Source of the DNA: CAVXEF01 sp963827315 | GTDB taxonomy: Bacteria > Planctomycetota > Phycisphaerae > Sedimentisphaerales > Anaerobacaceae | Reading direction: 5' to 3' | NCBI GenBank assembly: GCA_963827315.1 | Contig: CAWHAL010000002.1 | Span: forward strand, 1 to 64,000 | DNA length: 64,000 nucleotides | In this document: piece after piece, positions 44,368 to 54,015 of the stretch | Position numbering within the stretch: position 1 is the stretch's first letter | How the letters are laid out: each line of letters begins with the position of its first letter | The notes under the pieces: model-generated | What the model was told of the DNA's origin: nothing | The model's input: the letters and a program-made list of their open reading frames with translations, nothing else | Database searches by the model: none | Made by a program: the position numbers and the translations under genes

Positions 44368-44724
44368 ATGGGGAAGATCCCAGTTGAAAGCGCTTTTACA
44401 TTGTACGTTGACATCGGCAGGAAATTTTACCCCTATACGCCGGTGCGGTGGTTTGCGAGGTTTCGGTACAACACGATTGATTATATCAAAGCGGTTCGTT
44501 GTCCGGTGATGATAATCCACAGCCGCAACGACGAGATTGTGCCGTTCGAGTTCGGTCTTGAGCTGTACGAGACTTCGAATGAGCCGAACGAATTTGTTGA
44601 GATTTCCGGCAGCCATAATGACTGTTTTCTGGTTTCGAGCGAACGATACAAAAAGGCGTGGCTGAACTGGCTTAAATACTTAGAAGAACACGGTAAAGGC
44701 GTGGCCCGCCAACAGGCTTCCTGA
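44368..44724 (+). pseudogene. Truncated duplicate of the alpha/beta hydrolase C-terminus
   Basis: About 110 codons almost identical to the last third of the hydrolase at 41485-42327: VESAFT, YPYTPVRWFARFRYNTIDYI, IIHSRNDEIVPFEFGLELYE and ETSNEPNEFVEISGSHND. The nucleophile region is absent, so it cannot work. The few differences (SRDD to SRND, GSHNDG to GSHNDC) suggest a fairly recent partial duplication. Confidence 0.88.
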
Positions 44725-44870
44725 GAGCACACAGGATTTTGCGTGCGACAGGGTTTTGAGCTCAATCATCTGGAGGCGAATTGCCCCCAGTTTTTCGCCA
44801 AAAAAGCGATTGACAAATCGGCCAAACTATTTAAGATAATAGGTTTTTCCGGGTTAGTCAGAGGCTTTCT

Positions 44871-45302
44871 ATGAAGAGTTTTATGATGAAAGAGGTCCAC
44901 GCCGGCAGCAAATGGGTGCTCGTTGATGCCGAGGGTGCGATTCTTGGCCGAATGGCAACAAAAATCGCAACCGCCCTGATGGGCAAAAACAAGCCCACAT
45001 ATACGCCCAGCGTCGATACAGGCGATTATGTGGTTGTGGTGAACGCCGAGAAAATAAAGGTTACCGGCAAAAAGGCACAGGTCAAAGAGTATGATTATTA
45101 CACGCTTTTTCCAGGCGGACACAAATTCGTCAGCTTCGCGGAGATGATGGCGAAGAAGCCGGAAAGGGTGGTCGAGTTGGCTGTGAAACGGATGCTGCCG
45201 AAAAACAAAACGGGCAGAAGAATGCTGACAAAATTAAAGGTCTATCGCGGGCCGGAGCACCCCCATCAGGCCCAGAGACCAGAAAAGATGGAAATTAGTT
45301 AA
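44871..45302 (+). CDS. rplM: 50S ribosomal protein L13
   Basis: 143 residues, typical L13 length. Core features WVLVDAEGAILGRMATKIAT, DTGDYVVVVNAEKI, MLPKNKTGRRML and LKVYRGPEHPHQAQ. L13 is an early assembly protein. Pairing with rpsI downstream is universal. The ATG at 44871 adds a few residues relative to the next Met. Confidence 0.97.
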   Translation: MKSFMMKEVHAGSKWVLVDAEGAILGRMATKIATALMGKNKPTYTPSVDTGDYVVVVNAEKIKVTGKKAQVKEYDYYTLFPGGHKFVSFAEMMAKKPERVVELAVKRMLPKNKTGRRMLTKLKVYRGPEHPHQAQRPEKMEIS

Positions 45303-45316
45303 GAGAGAATACAGAA

Positions 45317-45769
45317 ATGGCAGAGACACAAGCAGGCAGTGTGAAGCCTACACAAAAATCCGGCAATAAGGAAACTGAAAAGGGCGGGTACTGGTGGGGC
45401 ACGGGCAGAAGAAAAAGTTCGGTAGCCCGAGTGCGTATCAGGCCCGGCGACGGAAAATTTTCGGTAAACAAGAGGACACTTGAGAATTATTTCACGAGAG
45501 ACCAGGACCGGAAAGCGGTGATGGCTCCACTAAAAGCCGTTGAGGCGGAAAAGGCGTTCGACATTTTCATCAACGTCCGAGGCGGTGGAACAAGCGGACA
45601 GGCGGGGGCGTCTTTGCTTGGGATAGCACGTGCACTGAAAAACTACAACGATGGTTTCACCCAGATTCTTCGTGACAGCGGGCACCTTACCCGAGACAGC
45701 AGAATGGTCGAGCGAAAGAAACCGGGTCAGAGCGGCGCAAGAAAGAGATACCAGTTCTCGAAGCGCTGA
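45317..45769 (+). CDS. rpsI: 30S ribosomal protein S9
   Basis: 150 residues, with an N-terminal extension of ~30 residues beyond usual S9 (GTGRRKSSVARVRIRPGDGK begins the core). The C-terminus RKKPGQSGARKRYQFSKR ends in the conserved Lys-Arg tail that reaches into the decoding site. It follows rplM by 14 bases and ends at a hairpin terminator. Confidence 0.97.
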   Translation: MAETQAGSVKPTQKSGNKETEKGGYWWGTGRRKSSVARVRIRPGDGKFSVNKRTLENYFTRDQDRKAVMAPLKAVEAEKAFDIFINVRGGGTSGQAGASLLGIARALKNYNDGFTQILRDSGHLTRDSRMVERKKPGQSGARKRYQFSKR

Positions 45770-45796
45770 TTTGCAAACTGATTTTGGGATTATTAC

Positions 45797-45832
45797 AATA
45801 GCCGCTCAGAAAAATCTCAGCGGCTATTTTTG
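45797..45832 (+). terminator. Rho-independent terminator after rpsI
   Basis: AATAGCCGCT and AGCGGCTATT form a 10-bp stem followed by TTT, 27 bases after the rpsI stop codon. Confidence 0.9.
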
Positions 45833-45847
45833 TCAAAAGGGAAAATT

Positions 45848-46858
45848 ATGATAAAGGTTGCCATAATAGGAGCAAGCGGTTATACCGGAGCCGAATCAAT
45901 AGACATAATCCTGCGCCACAACGAGGCGAAGCTCGTTTACCTGAGTGCACTGCCCGAAGAATGCGGGGCGGTTGAGGAAGTTTTTCCGCGTTTCAAGGGC
46001 CGATGTAATCTACAAATTGAGCCTCTGGATATCGATAAGCTCTCGGGGTCAGCAGATGCTGCGCTGTGCTGTCTGCCGCATAAAGTGTCGATGGGATTTG
46101 TGCCCAAACTTCTGGAGGCGGGACTAAAGGTCGTTGACTTCAGCGCGGATTACCGCATTAAAGATGTGGAAGTTTACGAAAAGTTCTATCAGGTAAAACA
46201 TACCGACACAACCAATCTCAAGCGAGCGGTCTATGGTCTGCCGGAACTGTTCCGCGAGCAGATAAAAGACGCTGATTTGGTTGCCAATCCGGGGTGCTTT
46301 CCTACCGGAGCGCTGCTGGCTTTGGCACCGCTATTGAAAGAAGGTCTCATCGAGACAGACTCGATTATCGTCAATGCGGTAACCGGCATATCCGGAGCGG
46401 GTAAAAACCCTTCGAGCAAATTTCACTTTCCGAATATGAACGAAAACATCTTTGCCTACGGCATCGGCACACACCGGCATATGCCGGAGATGGAGCAAAT
46501 CGCCGGTGAAATCGCCGGCACGGATGTCAATATATTATTTCAGCCGCACGCAGGGCCTTTCGACAGGGGAATACTCTCGACCGTGTATTGCGAGCCGAAG
46601 GGTAAAGTCGGCGGCGGAAAACTATCGCGGCTCTACAAGGATTTTTACCGCGATGAGCCTTTTGTGCAGATATGCAACGACGCCCCTGCGGTCAAAGATG
46701 TGGCGGGGACGAACTATTGCCATATTTTTGTTAGCTGCGTGAAGGGCAAAATCGTGGTTTTCTCCGCGATTGACAACTTAGTAAAAGGCGCCTCCGGGCA
46801 AGCGATACAGAATATGAATATCATATTCGGCCTGGAAGAAACCAACGGGCTGCTGTAG
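45848..46858 (+). CDS. argC: N-acetyl-gamma-glutamyl-phosphate reductase
   Basis: 336 residues from the ATG at 45848 (AAGGGAAAATT upstream). Third step of arginine synthesis. Seen: NADP loop IGASGYTGAE, catalytic Cys in VANPGCFPTGALLAL and the GISGAGKNPS loop. It is followed by a nitrilase-like gene, then argJ, so the arginine genes form a loose cluster. Confidence 0.96.
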   Translation: MIKVAIIGASGYTGAESIDIILRHNEAKLVYLSALPEECGAVEEVFPRFKGRCNLQIEPLDIDKLSGSADAALCCLPHKVSMGFVPKLLEAGLKVVDFSADYRIKDVEVYEKFYQVKHTDTTNLKRAVYGLPELFREQIKDADLVANPGCFPTGALLALAPLLKEGLIETDSIIVNAVTGISGAGKNPSSKFHFPNMNENIFAYGIGTHRHMPEMEQIAGEIAGTDVNILFQPHAGPFDRGILSTVYCEPKGKVGGGKLSRLYKDFYRDEPFVQICNDAPAVKDVAGTNYCHIFVSCVKGKIVVFSAIDNLVKGASGQAIQNMNIIFGLEETNGLL

Positions 46859-46863
46859 AGGCA

Positions 46864-47718
46864 ATGATGGCTAAAGGTGTCCTGAGGGTTGCGACGTGTC
46901 AGTTTTCGGTCGGCGCTTCGATAAAAAGAAACGCCCGGCAAATCAGCGAACTCCTGCATAAGTCAAAAAAAGCCAAGGCTGACATTGTGCATTTTCCGGA
47001 ATGCGCACTAAGCGGGTACATAGGGGCGGACTTTCCGAATTTTGACAATTACGACTGGGAGCTGCTAAAAGAAGAAACACAAAAGATTATGGCTCTTGCG
47101 GGCAAACTCGGCCTGTGGGTTGTTCTGGGCAGCACACACAAACTGGCTGAGTCGAACAGGCCGCACAACAGTTTGTATCTAATAGGCCCCGAAGGCAAAA
47201 TTGTCGACCGATACGATAAAAGATTTTGTCTGAAAGGTGAGTTGCGTCGTTATACGCCGGGCAATAGATTCGTGAATTTTACAATCAACGGCGTAAAATG
47301 TTCTCTGCTTATATGTTTTGATGCCCGCTTTCCGGAACTTTACCGGCAGTTGTACAAGCAAAAAGTAAACTGCATCTTTCAATCATTTTACAACGCCCGG
47401 CAGAAAGGGCCAAGCGTACATACTCATATTATGAGACAGACTATGCAGTGCCACGCGGCGACGAACCATTTCTGGGTGAGTATGTCCAATGCAAGTGGTT
47501 TCTACTCGCCATATCCATCGTGCATAATTGCGCCGGATGGCGTGATAGTAAAACAGCTAAGGCAGAACCGTACAGGAATAATGGTCAATACAATGGACCT
47601 CAGCCAGAAATTTTACGACCCGATGGCGGGTTTCAGAGAAATGGCGATAGCCGGAAAACTCAGCAATGCAGAAAAATCTACAGAGGATTCGAGGACACAC
47701 AATAGAAAAACTTTATGA
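46864..47718 (+). CDS. Carbon-nitrogen hydrolase (nitrilase superfamily)
   Basis: 284 residues, starting 5 bases after argC. The Glu-Lys-Cys triad is visible: FPECALSGY (Glu), DKRFCLKGE (Lys), LICFDARFPEL (Cys). Family enzymes hydrolyse amides or nitriles; with argC and argJ, an amidase acting on an arginine-related or polyamine compound (as N-carbamoylputrescine amidase does) is a natural guess, but sequence does not show the substrate. Confidence 0.88.
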   Translation: MMAKGVLRVATCQFSVGASIKRNARQISELLHKSKKAKADIVHFPECALSGYIGADFPNFDNYDWELLKEETQKIMALAGKLGLWVVLGSTHKLAESNRPHNSLYLIGPEGKIVDRYDKRFCLKGELRRYTPGNRFVNFTINGVKCSLLICFDARFPELYRQLYKQKVNCIFQSFYNARQKGPSVHTHIMRQTMQCHAATNHFWVSMSNASGFYSPYPSCIIAPDGVIVKQLRQNRTGIMVNTMDLSQKFYDPMAGFREMAIAGKLSNAEKSTEDSRTHNRKTL

Positions 47719-47747
47719 AGGCTGGTTTCGGCTGGGCGTAAAATAAA

Positions 47748-47762
47748 TCCGCCGTAGGCGGA
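47748..47762. repeat. Short dispersed palindrome TCCGCC-GTA-GGCGGA
   Basis: Family member between the nitrilase gene and argJ, followed by TAAA. Confidence 0.8.
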
Positions 47763-47910
47763 TAAAGACAAGGAGCGGACCGAGACTCTAAGGAGGGAAG
47801 GAAGGAATCAGCCCCGATCCGCCCCTATATTTATACGATTGCAAATAGACCTTCGTTCATCTAAACTTGCACCTGATAAAAGCACAGAAAATACATCCGG
47901 AGAACCATAT

Positions 47911-49113
47911 ATGGCAAATAACAGTATTACCGCTCCGCGAGGATTTTTGGCGGCGGGGGTAAAGTGCGGGATAAAAAGGTCCGGCAGGCAGGACATAGGG
48001 CTGATTGTCTGTCCCGGCGGGGCAAAGGCGGCAGCAGTGTTTACGACCAACAAGATTACGGCAGCGGCGGTCGAGGTCAGCAGACGACACATCAAAAGCG
48101 CAACGATTTATGCGGTGGTTGTCAATTCCGGCAACGCCAACGCGTGCACAGGCGAACGTGGAGTCAAGAATACCATCAGGATGTGCTCCGAAACGGCCAG
48201 CCACCTTGTGGTTGACCCACACGAGGTTCTTGTCGCATCAACCGGAATTATCGGCGAACAATTACCGATGAAGAACGTCGTTGCGGGTATTGCGGACGCG
48301 ATAGGGGAGCTTTCAGATTCCAGCTCCGCGGGGATGGATTTCACAAAGGCGATAATGACCACCGACACAAAACCCAAGACCGCCTGTCGGCGAATCGAAA
48401 TATCGGGCAAGAGGATGACGATAGCAGGTGTCGTCAAGGGAGCAGGAATGATTGCGCCGAATATGGCGACGACACTTTTGTTTATTACGACCGACGCAGC
48501 GATAACCAAGCCGCTACTGGCTAAGGCATTGAAAAACGCTATCGGCAGTTCGCTGAACAAGCTGACTGTTGACGGCCATCAAAGCACAAATGATACGGCG
48601 ATAATTCTCGCTTCCGGCCTTGCAGGGAATCGGCTGATTGTCAGCCAATGCCCGCGATATAAGAAGTTTGCAAAGGCGCTAACAGAAATGTGCAATGATT
48701 TAGCGAGGCAAATGGCGCTTGACGCTGAGGGTGCGACGCGGATGTTCGAGGTCGTTGTCAAAGGCGCTGCGACACAGGCTGATGCTGCGAAGGCGGCGAG
48801 GGCGATAGCCAATTATCCGTTAGTCAAATGTGCGGTAAACGGCGGTGACCCGAACTGGGGAAGGATAATCTGCGCGGCCGGCTCATGCGGCGTACGGCTC
48901 AAGCCGGCGAAGATGTCCTGCAAACTCGACGAATTGGTGGTGTTCAAAAACGGCTCGCCGACGAAGTTCGACCGCAAAAAGGCAAGCAGGATTGTCTCTC
49001 AGAGGTGCCATACCATAACGGTCGACCTTGGGGTCGGCAAATACAGCGACTTTTGCTACGGCTGCGACCTGAGCAAGGAATACGTGACAATCAACGCTGA
49101 CTATCACACATAA
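47911..49113 (+). CDS. argJ: Arginine biosynthesis bifunctional protein ArgJ
   Basis: 400 residues from the ATG at 47911 (GGAG 9 bases upstream); an upstream start at 47839 adds 24 non-conserved residues. ArgJ transfers acetyl from N-acetylornithine to glutamate. The self-cleavage site lies in GAGMIAPNMATTLLFITTDA (Ala-Thr, Thr nucleophile), and KLTVDGHQSTNDT and GDPNWGRI are typical. With argC it points to a cyclic acetyl pathway. Confidence 0.94.
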   Translation: MANNSITAPRGFLAAGVKCGIKRSGRQDIGLIVCPGGAKAAAVFTTNKITAAAVEVSRRHIKSATIYAVVVNSGNANACTGERGVKNTIRMCSETASHLVVDPHEVLVASTGIIGEQLPMKNVVAGIADAIGELSDSSSAGMDFTKAIMTTDTKPKTACRRIEISGKRMTIAGVVKGAGMIAPNMATTLLFITTDAAITKPLLAKALKNAIGSSLNKLTVDGHQSTNDTAIILASGLAGNRLIVSQCPRYKKFAKALTEMCNDLARQMALDAEGATRMFEVVVKGAATQADAAKAARAIANYPLVKCAVNGGDPNWGRIICAAGSCGVRLKPAKMSCKLDELVVFKNGSPTKFDRKKASRIVSQRCHTITVDLGVGKYSDFCYGCDLSKEYVTINADYHT

Positions 49114-49233
49114 CGCAGATTTGTTCGGAAAATACTTGAAAAGCCTGCTGGTTTTATTAAACTTCTACGTCTTTACCCGCCCTTGGCGAGGTCTCGCCTT
49201 CGGCGGACGTTCCCGCATAAACATTAAGGTGTT

Positions 49234-49248
49234 TCCGCCACAGGCGGA
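49234..49248. repeat. Short dispersed palindrome TCCGCC-ACA-GGCGGA
   Basis: Family member 24 bases before the hppA start codon, followed by TAAAA. Confidence 0.8.
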
Positions 49249-49272
49249 TAAAATTGAGAAGGAGTACAAAAC

Positions 49273-51690
49273 GTGAAAGCTGAGAGGATTGGAATTGCAG
49301 GATGTCTTTTGGTATTCGCCACAACGTGCCTTGCGGCTGAGGGGGAATCGGCGACTGCCGCTGTTGTAACAGAAGGCAGTATACCATGGCTGTGGTGGGT
49401 TGCCCCGCTTGGCTCGCTGGCGGGTCTATTCGTTGCTTACTACTTCTACAAGGCGATGATGAGCGCTCCCAAAGGTAATGAAAAGATGGAAGCCATCGCG
49501 TCTTATGTTCGCGAGGGTGCATACGCATATTTGTTCCGCCAATACAAAGTAGTTGCTTTAATATTCCTGATTCTGTTTGTTATCTTTGCGGTTCTCGCAT
49601 ACTGGGGTATCCAGAACCCGTTTGTGCCGGTCGCGTTTGTTACCGCCGGCTTCTTCAGCGCACTGTCGGGCTTCTTGGGGATGAAGACGGCCACGCAGGC
49701 ATCCAGCAGGACTGCCCAGGGCGCAATCCACAGCTTAAACAGGGCTCTCCAGGTTGCCTTTCGTTCCGGCGCTGTGATGGGCCTGCTGGTGGTCAGTTTC
49801 GGCCTGATTAACATATCAATCTGGTACTGGATACTCGACCGGCTTGTTTATACGCCTGAGCATATGCGAGACGGCCTGATACTGTGGGGATTGACATTAG
49901 TCAGGGCCGGTATGGACCCGGCGTACAAGCTGACAGAGATTACCACGACGATGATTACATTCGGTATGGGTGCCTCAACGCAGGCGTTATTTGCGCGTGT
50001 CGGCGGCGGAATCTTCACAAAAGCTGCTGACGTTGGAGCCGACCTCGTGGGCAAGGTCGAAGCCGGTATCCCTGAAGACGACCCGCGCAACCCCGCAACA
50101 ATCGCAGATAACGTCGGCGACAACGTCGGTGATATTGCCGGTATGGGCGCTGACCTGTTTGAGAGCTACGTCGGCTCGATACTGGCCGCGGCGGCACTTG
50201 GTGCGGCGCTATCGACACAGGTTCTGGCTTCGAGGGGAATAGACCCACTTAAGGCGGTCCTTGCACCATTTGTTGTGGCCGGCCTCGGTACGGTCCTCTC
50301 AATCTTTGGCATCTTCCTCGTCCGCTGCAAAGAGGACGCATCTCAAAAGAACCTACTACGAGCGCTTCTTACCGGGACGCTGACAAGTTCAATCCTCGTG
50401 GTTGTGGCATTGGCGGTTCTTGCTATGGTCGGCTGGATAACGTGGGGCATATTCGGTGCTGTTGTGGTTGGTCTGGCAGCAGGAGTGTTGATAGGTCAGT
50501 TCACCGAGTACTATACCTCCGATGAATACAAGCCGACCCGCGAGATTGCAGACCAGGCCCAAATGGGCGCCGGCACGGTCATCATTACCGGCTTTGCGAA
50601 TGGTATGATGTCATCGGCTCTGCCGGTTGTGACCATAGCTGTTTGCATCATTGCCGCCTATGCCTTTGCCGGCGGCTTTACCGATATGGCAATGGGGTTA
50701 TATGGCATCGGCTTTGCTGCGGTCGGTATGCTGGCCACGCTGGGTGTTACGCTTTCGACCGATACTTACGGCCCGATTGCCGACAACGCGGGCGGCAACG
50801 CCGAGATGTCTGGCCTGGGTCCTGAGATTCGCAAAAAGACCGATGCACTCGATTCACTTGGCAACACGACCGCTGCGACGGGCAAAGGTTTTGCAATCGG
50901 CTCAGCAGCCCTGACGGCTCTGGCCCTTATCGCCGCCAATATCGAAGAGATTCGTATTTGGATAGCCCGGCTTGCTGCAGAGAGTCCGGATGGGGTTTAC
51001 AAGGTCGGGAAGATTATCTTCTGTGCGCCGCATAGGCAGGTGGAAGGTACGGTCAATGTCGCGACGGCCCACATTTCCGATTTACTTGCAGCCTATGACC
51101 TGACGATTATGAACCCACGACTGCTTGCCGGCATCTTCATCGGTTGTATGATGGCGTTTTTGTTCTGTGCAATGACGATGAAGGCTGTGGGCAGAAACGC
51201 CGGCAGAATCGTCGAGGAAGTCCGCCGGCAGTTCAGAGAAATCCCTGGCATTATGGAAGGCAAAGCCAAGCCTGATTACGCCAGGTGCGTGTCGATTGTT
51301 ACCGCTGGTGCCCAGCGTGAAATGGTTCTGCCGTCGCTATTGGCGATTATTGTGCCGGTAACCGCCGGCATCGTAATCGGCATCCCTGGCGTGCTGGGGT
51401 TTCTGACGGGTGCTATGACCTGCGGTTTTGCCCTGGCCGTTACTCTGAACAACTCAGGCGGTGCCTGGGACAACGCCAAAAAGTTTATTGAGAAAGGAAA
51501 TCTCGGCGGCAAAGGTTCACCCGCTCACAAGGCGGCTGTCGTAGGCGATACTGTCGGCGACCCATTCAAAGACACTTCCGGGCCGAGTATGAACATCCTT
51601 ATCAAATTGATGAGTATGGTTTCGCTGGTCTTCACAGGCGTAATCCTCAAGTTTGCACCGACTGTGGAGCAATGGCTGCATCTGCGTTAG
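49273..51690 (+). CDS. hppA: Membrane-bound ion-translocating pyrophosphatase
   Basis: 805 residues, GTG start with AAGGAG upstream. It couples pyrophosphate hydrolysis to H+ or Na+ pumping. About 16 hydrophobic segments, the signature DVGADLVGKVEAGIPEDDPR and DNVGDNVGD acid cluster, and the C-terminal DTVGDPFKDTSGPS are seen. GNTTAATGKG has Ala at the position that is Lys in K+-independent enzymes, so a K+-dependent type is inferred. A signal-like N-terminal extension precedes the first helix. Ion specificity is not decidable. It ends at a strong terminator. Confidence 0.95.
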   Translation: MKAERIGIAGCLLVFATTCLAAEGESATAAVVTEGSIPWLWWVAPLGSLAGLFVAYYFYKAMMSAPKGNEKMEAIASYVREGAYAYLFRQYKVVALIFLILFVIFAVLAYWGIQNPFVPVAFVTAGFFSALSGFLGMKTATQASSRTAQGAIHSLNRALQVAFRSGAVMGLLVVSFGLINISIWYWILDRLVYTPEHMRDGLILWGLTLVRAGMDPAYKLTEITTTMITFGMGASTQALFARVGGGIFTKAADVGADLVGKVEAGIPEDDPRNPATIADNVGDNVGDIAGMGADLFESYVGSILAAAALGAALSTQVLASRGIDPLKAVLAPFVVAGLGTVLSIFGIFLVRCKEDASQKNLLRALLTGTLTSSILVVVALAVLAMVGWITWGIFGAVVVGLAAGVLIGQFTEYYTSDEYKPTREIADQAQMGAGTVIITGFANGMMSSALPVVTIAVCIIAAYAFAGGFTDMAMGLYGIGFAAVGMLATLGVTLSTDTYGPIADNAGGNAEMSGLGPEIRKKTDALDSLGNTTAATGKGFAIGSAALTALALIAANIEEIRIWIARLAAESPDGVYKVGKIIFCAPHRQVEGTVNVATAHISDLLAAYDLTIMNPRLLAGIFIGCMMAFLFCAMTMKAVGRNAGRIVEEVRRQFREIPGIMEGKAKPDYARCVSIVTAGAQREMVLPSLLAIIVPVTAGIVIGIPGVLGFLTGAMTCGFALAVTLNNSGGAWDNAKKFIEKGNLGGKGSPAHKAAVVGDTVGDPFKDTSGPSMNILIKLMSMVSLVFTGVILKFAPTVEQWLHLR

Positions 51691-51732
51691 TCGCCGCCGG
51701 TTGACTAATGTTCGCCTGTTGTGTAATCTATC

Positions 51733-51765
51733 GGGGTGGTCCATTCGGGCCACCCCGTTTTTTTA
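51733..51765 (+). terminator. Rho-independent terminator after hppA
   Basis: GGGGTGG-T-CC/GG-G-CCACCCC stem with ATTC loop and a run of eight T after one G, 43 bases past the hppA stop. Confidence 0.9.
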
Positions 51766-51770
51766 TTGAA

Positions 51771-51785
51771 TACGCCTACGGCGTA
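51771..51785. repeat. Short dispersed palindrome TACGCC-TAC-GGCGTA
   Basis: Family member right after the hppA terminator and 17 bases before rsfS. Confidence 0.8.
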
Positions 51786-51802
51786 TAAAATGAGGGAGTG
51801 AT

Positions 51803-52162
51803 TTGGCAAAGAGGAAAATCTCAGAGGCAGAGGCGTTTGCGCTGGTGGCGGCCAGAACAGCGGCCGAGCGGCACTGCAGAGACATCGTGGTTCTGAACCT
51901 GAAAGGCAAATCGCCTGCGACCGATTACTTCGTAATCGTGACCGGTACAAGCGACCGGCAGATGCGTACCGTGGCCGATGAAATCTGCGTGGCGGCGAGA
52001 GAACAGGGCCTGCAGCGATTCGGAAGGGCAGGCTACGAGCAGGCCCGATGGATTCTGCTGGATTTTATTGACGTCGTGGTCCATATCTTCGATGCCGAAT
52101 ATCGCGACTATTACGACCTTGAACTTCTCTGGGGAGACGCAGAAAAATTGGCTATTGAATAA
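51803..52162 (+). CDS. rsfS: Ribosome silencing factor RsfS
   Basis: 119 residues, TTG start with GGGAG upstream. RsfS binds L14 and blocks subunit joining when nutrients are scarce. Seen: LKGKSPATDYFVIVTGTSDR and WILLDFIDVVVHIF, then the DYYDLELLWGDA end. It shares one base of its stop with the argS start (TAATGA), so they are coupled. Confidence 0.95.
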   Translation: MAKRKISEAEAFALVAARTAAERHCRDIVVLNLKGKSPATDYFVIVTGTSDRQMRTVADEICVAAREQGLQRFGRAGYEQARWILLDFIDVVVHIFDAEYRDYYDLELLWGDAEKLAIE

Positions 52163-54009
52163 TGAAACCGGTTATTGACATATTGGAAGAGCGAATTTCT
52201 GCGGCGATGACGAAAGCAACGGCCCAAAAGGCCCCCGCTATCGTCAGACCTGCTACCGACCCGAAGTTTGGCGATTATCAGGTCAATGGGGTAATGGCGC
52301 TCGCCAAAAAATTACAAACAGATCCTCGCCTGATTGCTGAAATGATCATTAGAACCCTGAAAATTAACGATATCTGCGAAAAACCAAAGATTGCAGGGCC
52401 GGGGTTCATAAATCTGAGGTTAAAGCCGGAATTTGTCGCTGCTAACCTTCTGCAAATAAATAGAGATGCCGAGCGGCTCGGCATAGAAAAGGCCGACAAG
52501 CCAAAGACCATTGCCGTTGATTTTTCTGGGCCGAATATCGCCAAGCAAATGCACGTCGGGCACCTTCGAAGCACAATCATCGGCGACAGTATCTGCCGAC
52601 TATTAGAATTCGAGGGGCACGAAGTCAAACGCCAAAATCACATCGGCGACTGGGGTTTGCAGATGGGCATAGTTGTAATGAAAATGCATGAAACTATAGG
52701 TGCGTATGGTATTGGCCAAGCTGAGATTGATTTAGAGAGCTTGGAACATTACTACAAAAAAGGTTTGCTGGAGGAAAAAAATGATCCTCAAGCAGCTAAA
52801 CTCAACAGGGATATGACAGTAAAATTACAAGATGCGGTAACAAAATCAAAGAACAACATAAAATTGAATGGTGATGAAAAGAAGGTATTTAGCCTTTGGT
52901 ATCAAGCTCGTGATATAACTCTTAAGGCCTGCTCTGGAATATACAATTTATTGGGAGGAGTATTTGAAGAGGGGGATATTTGTGGTGAAAGTTTTTATTA
53001 CGACAAACTCGCTCATATAGTTGAAGATTTGAAAAAACAAAAGCTTGCTAAAGAATCTGATGGAGCTATTTGCGTTTTTCCGCCAGGGTTTAAGGATAAG
53101 GAGGGCAAGGCGCTGCCGGTGATCGTACAAAAGAGCGATGGTGCGTATTTGTATGCGACGACGGATTTGGCGGCAATTCGGTATCGTGTGAATGAACTAA
53201 AGGCTGACAGGATAATTTATGTAACCGATGCGCGGCAGCAATTACATTTTCAGATGGTCTTCGCGGTAGCAAAAATGGCTGGGTGGGATGTAAAACAGAA
53301 GACAGAAGACAGAGGACAGAGGACAGAGGACGGAAGACAGAAGACAGAATTAGTTCACGTTAGCTTCGGTTCGGTATTGGGCGAAGACGGCAAACCACTG
53401 AAAACCCGTGAGGGTGAGAATGTAAAATTAAAAGAATTGCTTGATGAAGCGGTTGAACGAGCAAAGGCAATCGTAGAAGAAAAAAATCCTGATTTGCCGG
53501 AAGAACAAAAAGACAGAATCGCAAAGGCGGTCGGTATCGGTGCAGTCAAGTATGCGGACTTCTCAAATAATCGCACGAGCGATTATGTTTTCAGCTTCGA
53601 TAAGATGTTGGCGATGGACGGCAACACCGCACCTTATATGCAGTACGCTTATGCCAGAGTGCAGTCAATTAAGGATAAAGGTAAGGAGAGGGGAATTGCG
53701 GTTGATAAGGAAATTGACGAATTGAGGTCGGTTTCACTGGCCGAATCGAGCGAGTTGGATTTGGCGAAGCATCTTATTCGCTACGGTGAAGCGATAGAGG
53801 CTGCCGTGGGCGATTACAGGCCGAACTATTTAACCTCTTATCTATACGAACTGGCTCAGAAGTTCAGCGTGTTTTATACAAACTGTCCGGTTTTAGACGC
53901 GGGGCCTGAAAAAAGGCCGACGAGGTTACTACTTTGTGATTTGACGGCAAAGACAATAAAACACGGCTTAAGTAATTTGCTGGGCATCGAGGTGGTCGAG
54001 CAGATGTAG
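52162..54009 (+). CDS. argS: Arginyl-tRNA synthetase
   Basis: 615 residues. It charges tRNA-Arg. Features: N-terminal tRNA-binding part, HVGHLRST (HIGH-like), DWGLQMG, LVHVSFGSVLGEDGKPLKTR (KMSKS-like, DGKPLKTR), C-terminal anticodon domain. Odd: about 18 residues (KQKTEDRGQRTEDGRQKTE) just before LVHVSFG are encoded by a degenerate AGACAGAGG repeat at 53294-53349 and are not part of the family. The rest is normal, so the enzyme probably works. Coupled to rsfS. Confidence 0.95.
   Translation: MKPVIDILEERISAAMTKATAQKAPAIVRPATDPKFGDYQVNGVMALAKKLQTDPRLIAEMIIRTLKINDICEKPKIAGPGFINLRLKPEFVAANLLQINRDAERLGIEKADKPKTIAVDFSGPNIAKQMHVGHLRSTIIGDSICRLLEFEGHEVKRQNHIGDWGLQMGIVVMKMHETIGAYGIGQAEIDLESLEHYYKKGLLEEKNDPQAAKLNRDMTVKLQDAVTKSKNNIKLNGDEKKVFSLWYQARDITLKACSGIYNLLGGVFEEGDICGESFYYDKLAHIVEDLKKQKLAKESDGAICVFPPGFKDKEGKALPVIVQKSDGAYLYATTDLAAIRYRVNELKADRIIYVTDARQQLHFQMVFAVAKMAGWDVKQKTEDRGQRTEDGRQKTELVHVSFGSVLGEDGKPLKTREGENVKLKELLDEAVERAKAIVEEKNPDLPEEQKDRIAKAVGIGAVKYADFSNNRTSDYVFSFDKMLAMDGNTAPYMQYAYARVQSIKDKGKERGIAVDKEIDELRSVSLAESSELDLAKHLIRYGEAIEAAVGDYRPNYLTSYLYELAQKFSVFYTNCPVLDAGPEKRPTRLLLCDLTAKTIKHGLSNLLGIEVVEQM
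53294..53349 (+). repeat. In-frame AGACAGAGG repeat inside argS
   Basis: Seven degenerate copies of about 7-9 bases (AGAAGACAG, AGAGGACAG) with a length that keeps the frame. The same low-complexity type appears at 19281-19427. Confidence 0.85.
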
Positions 54010-54015
54010 GGGGCC

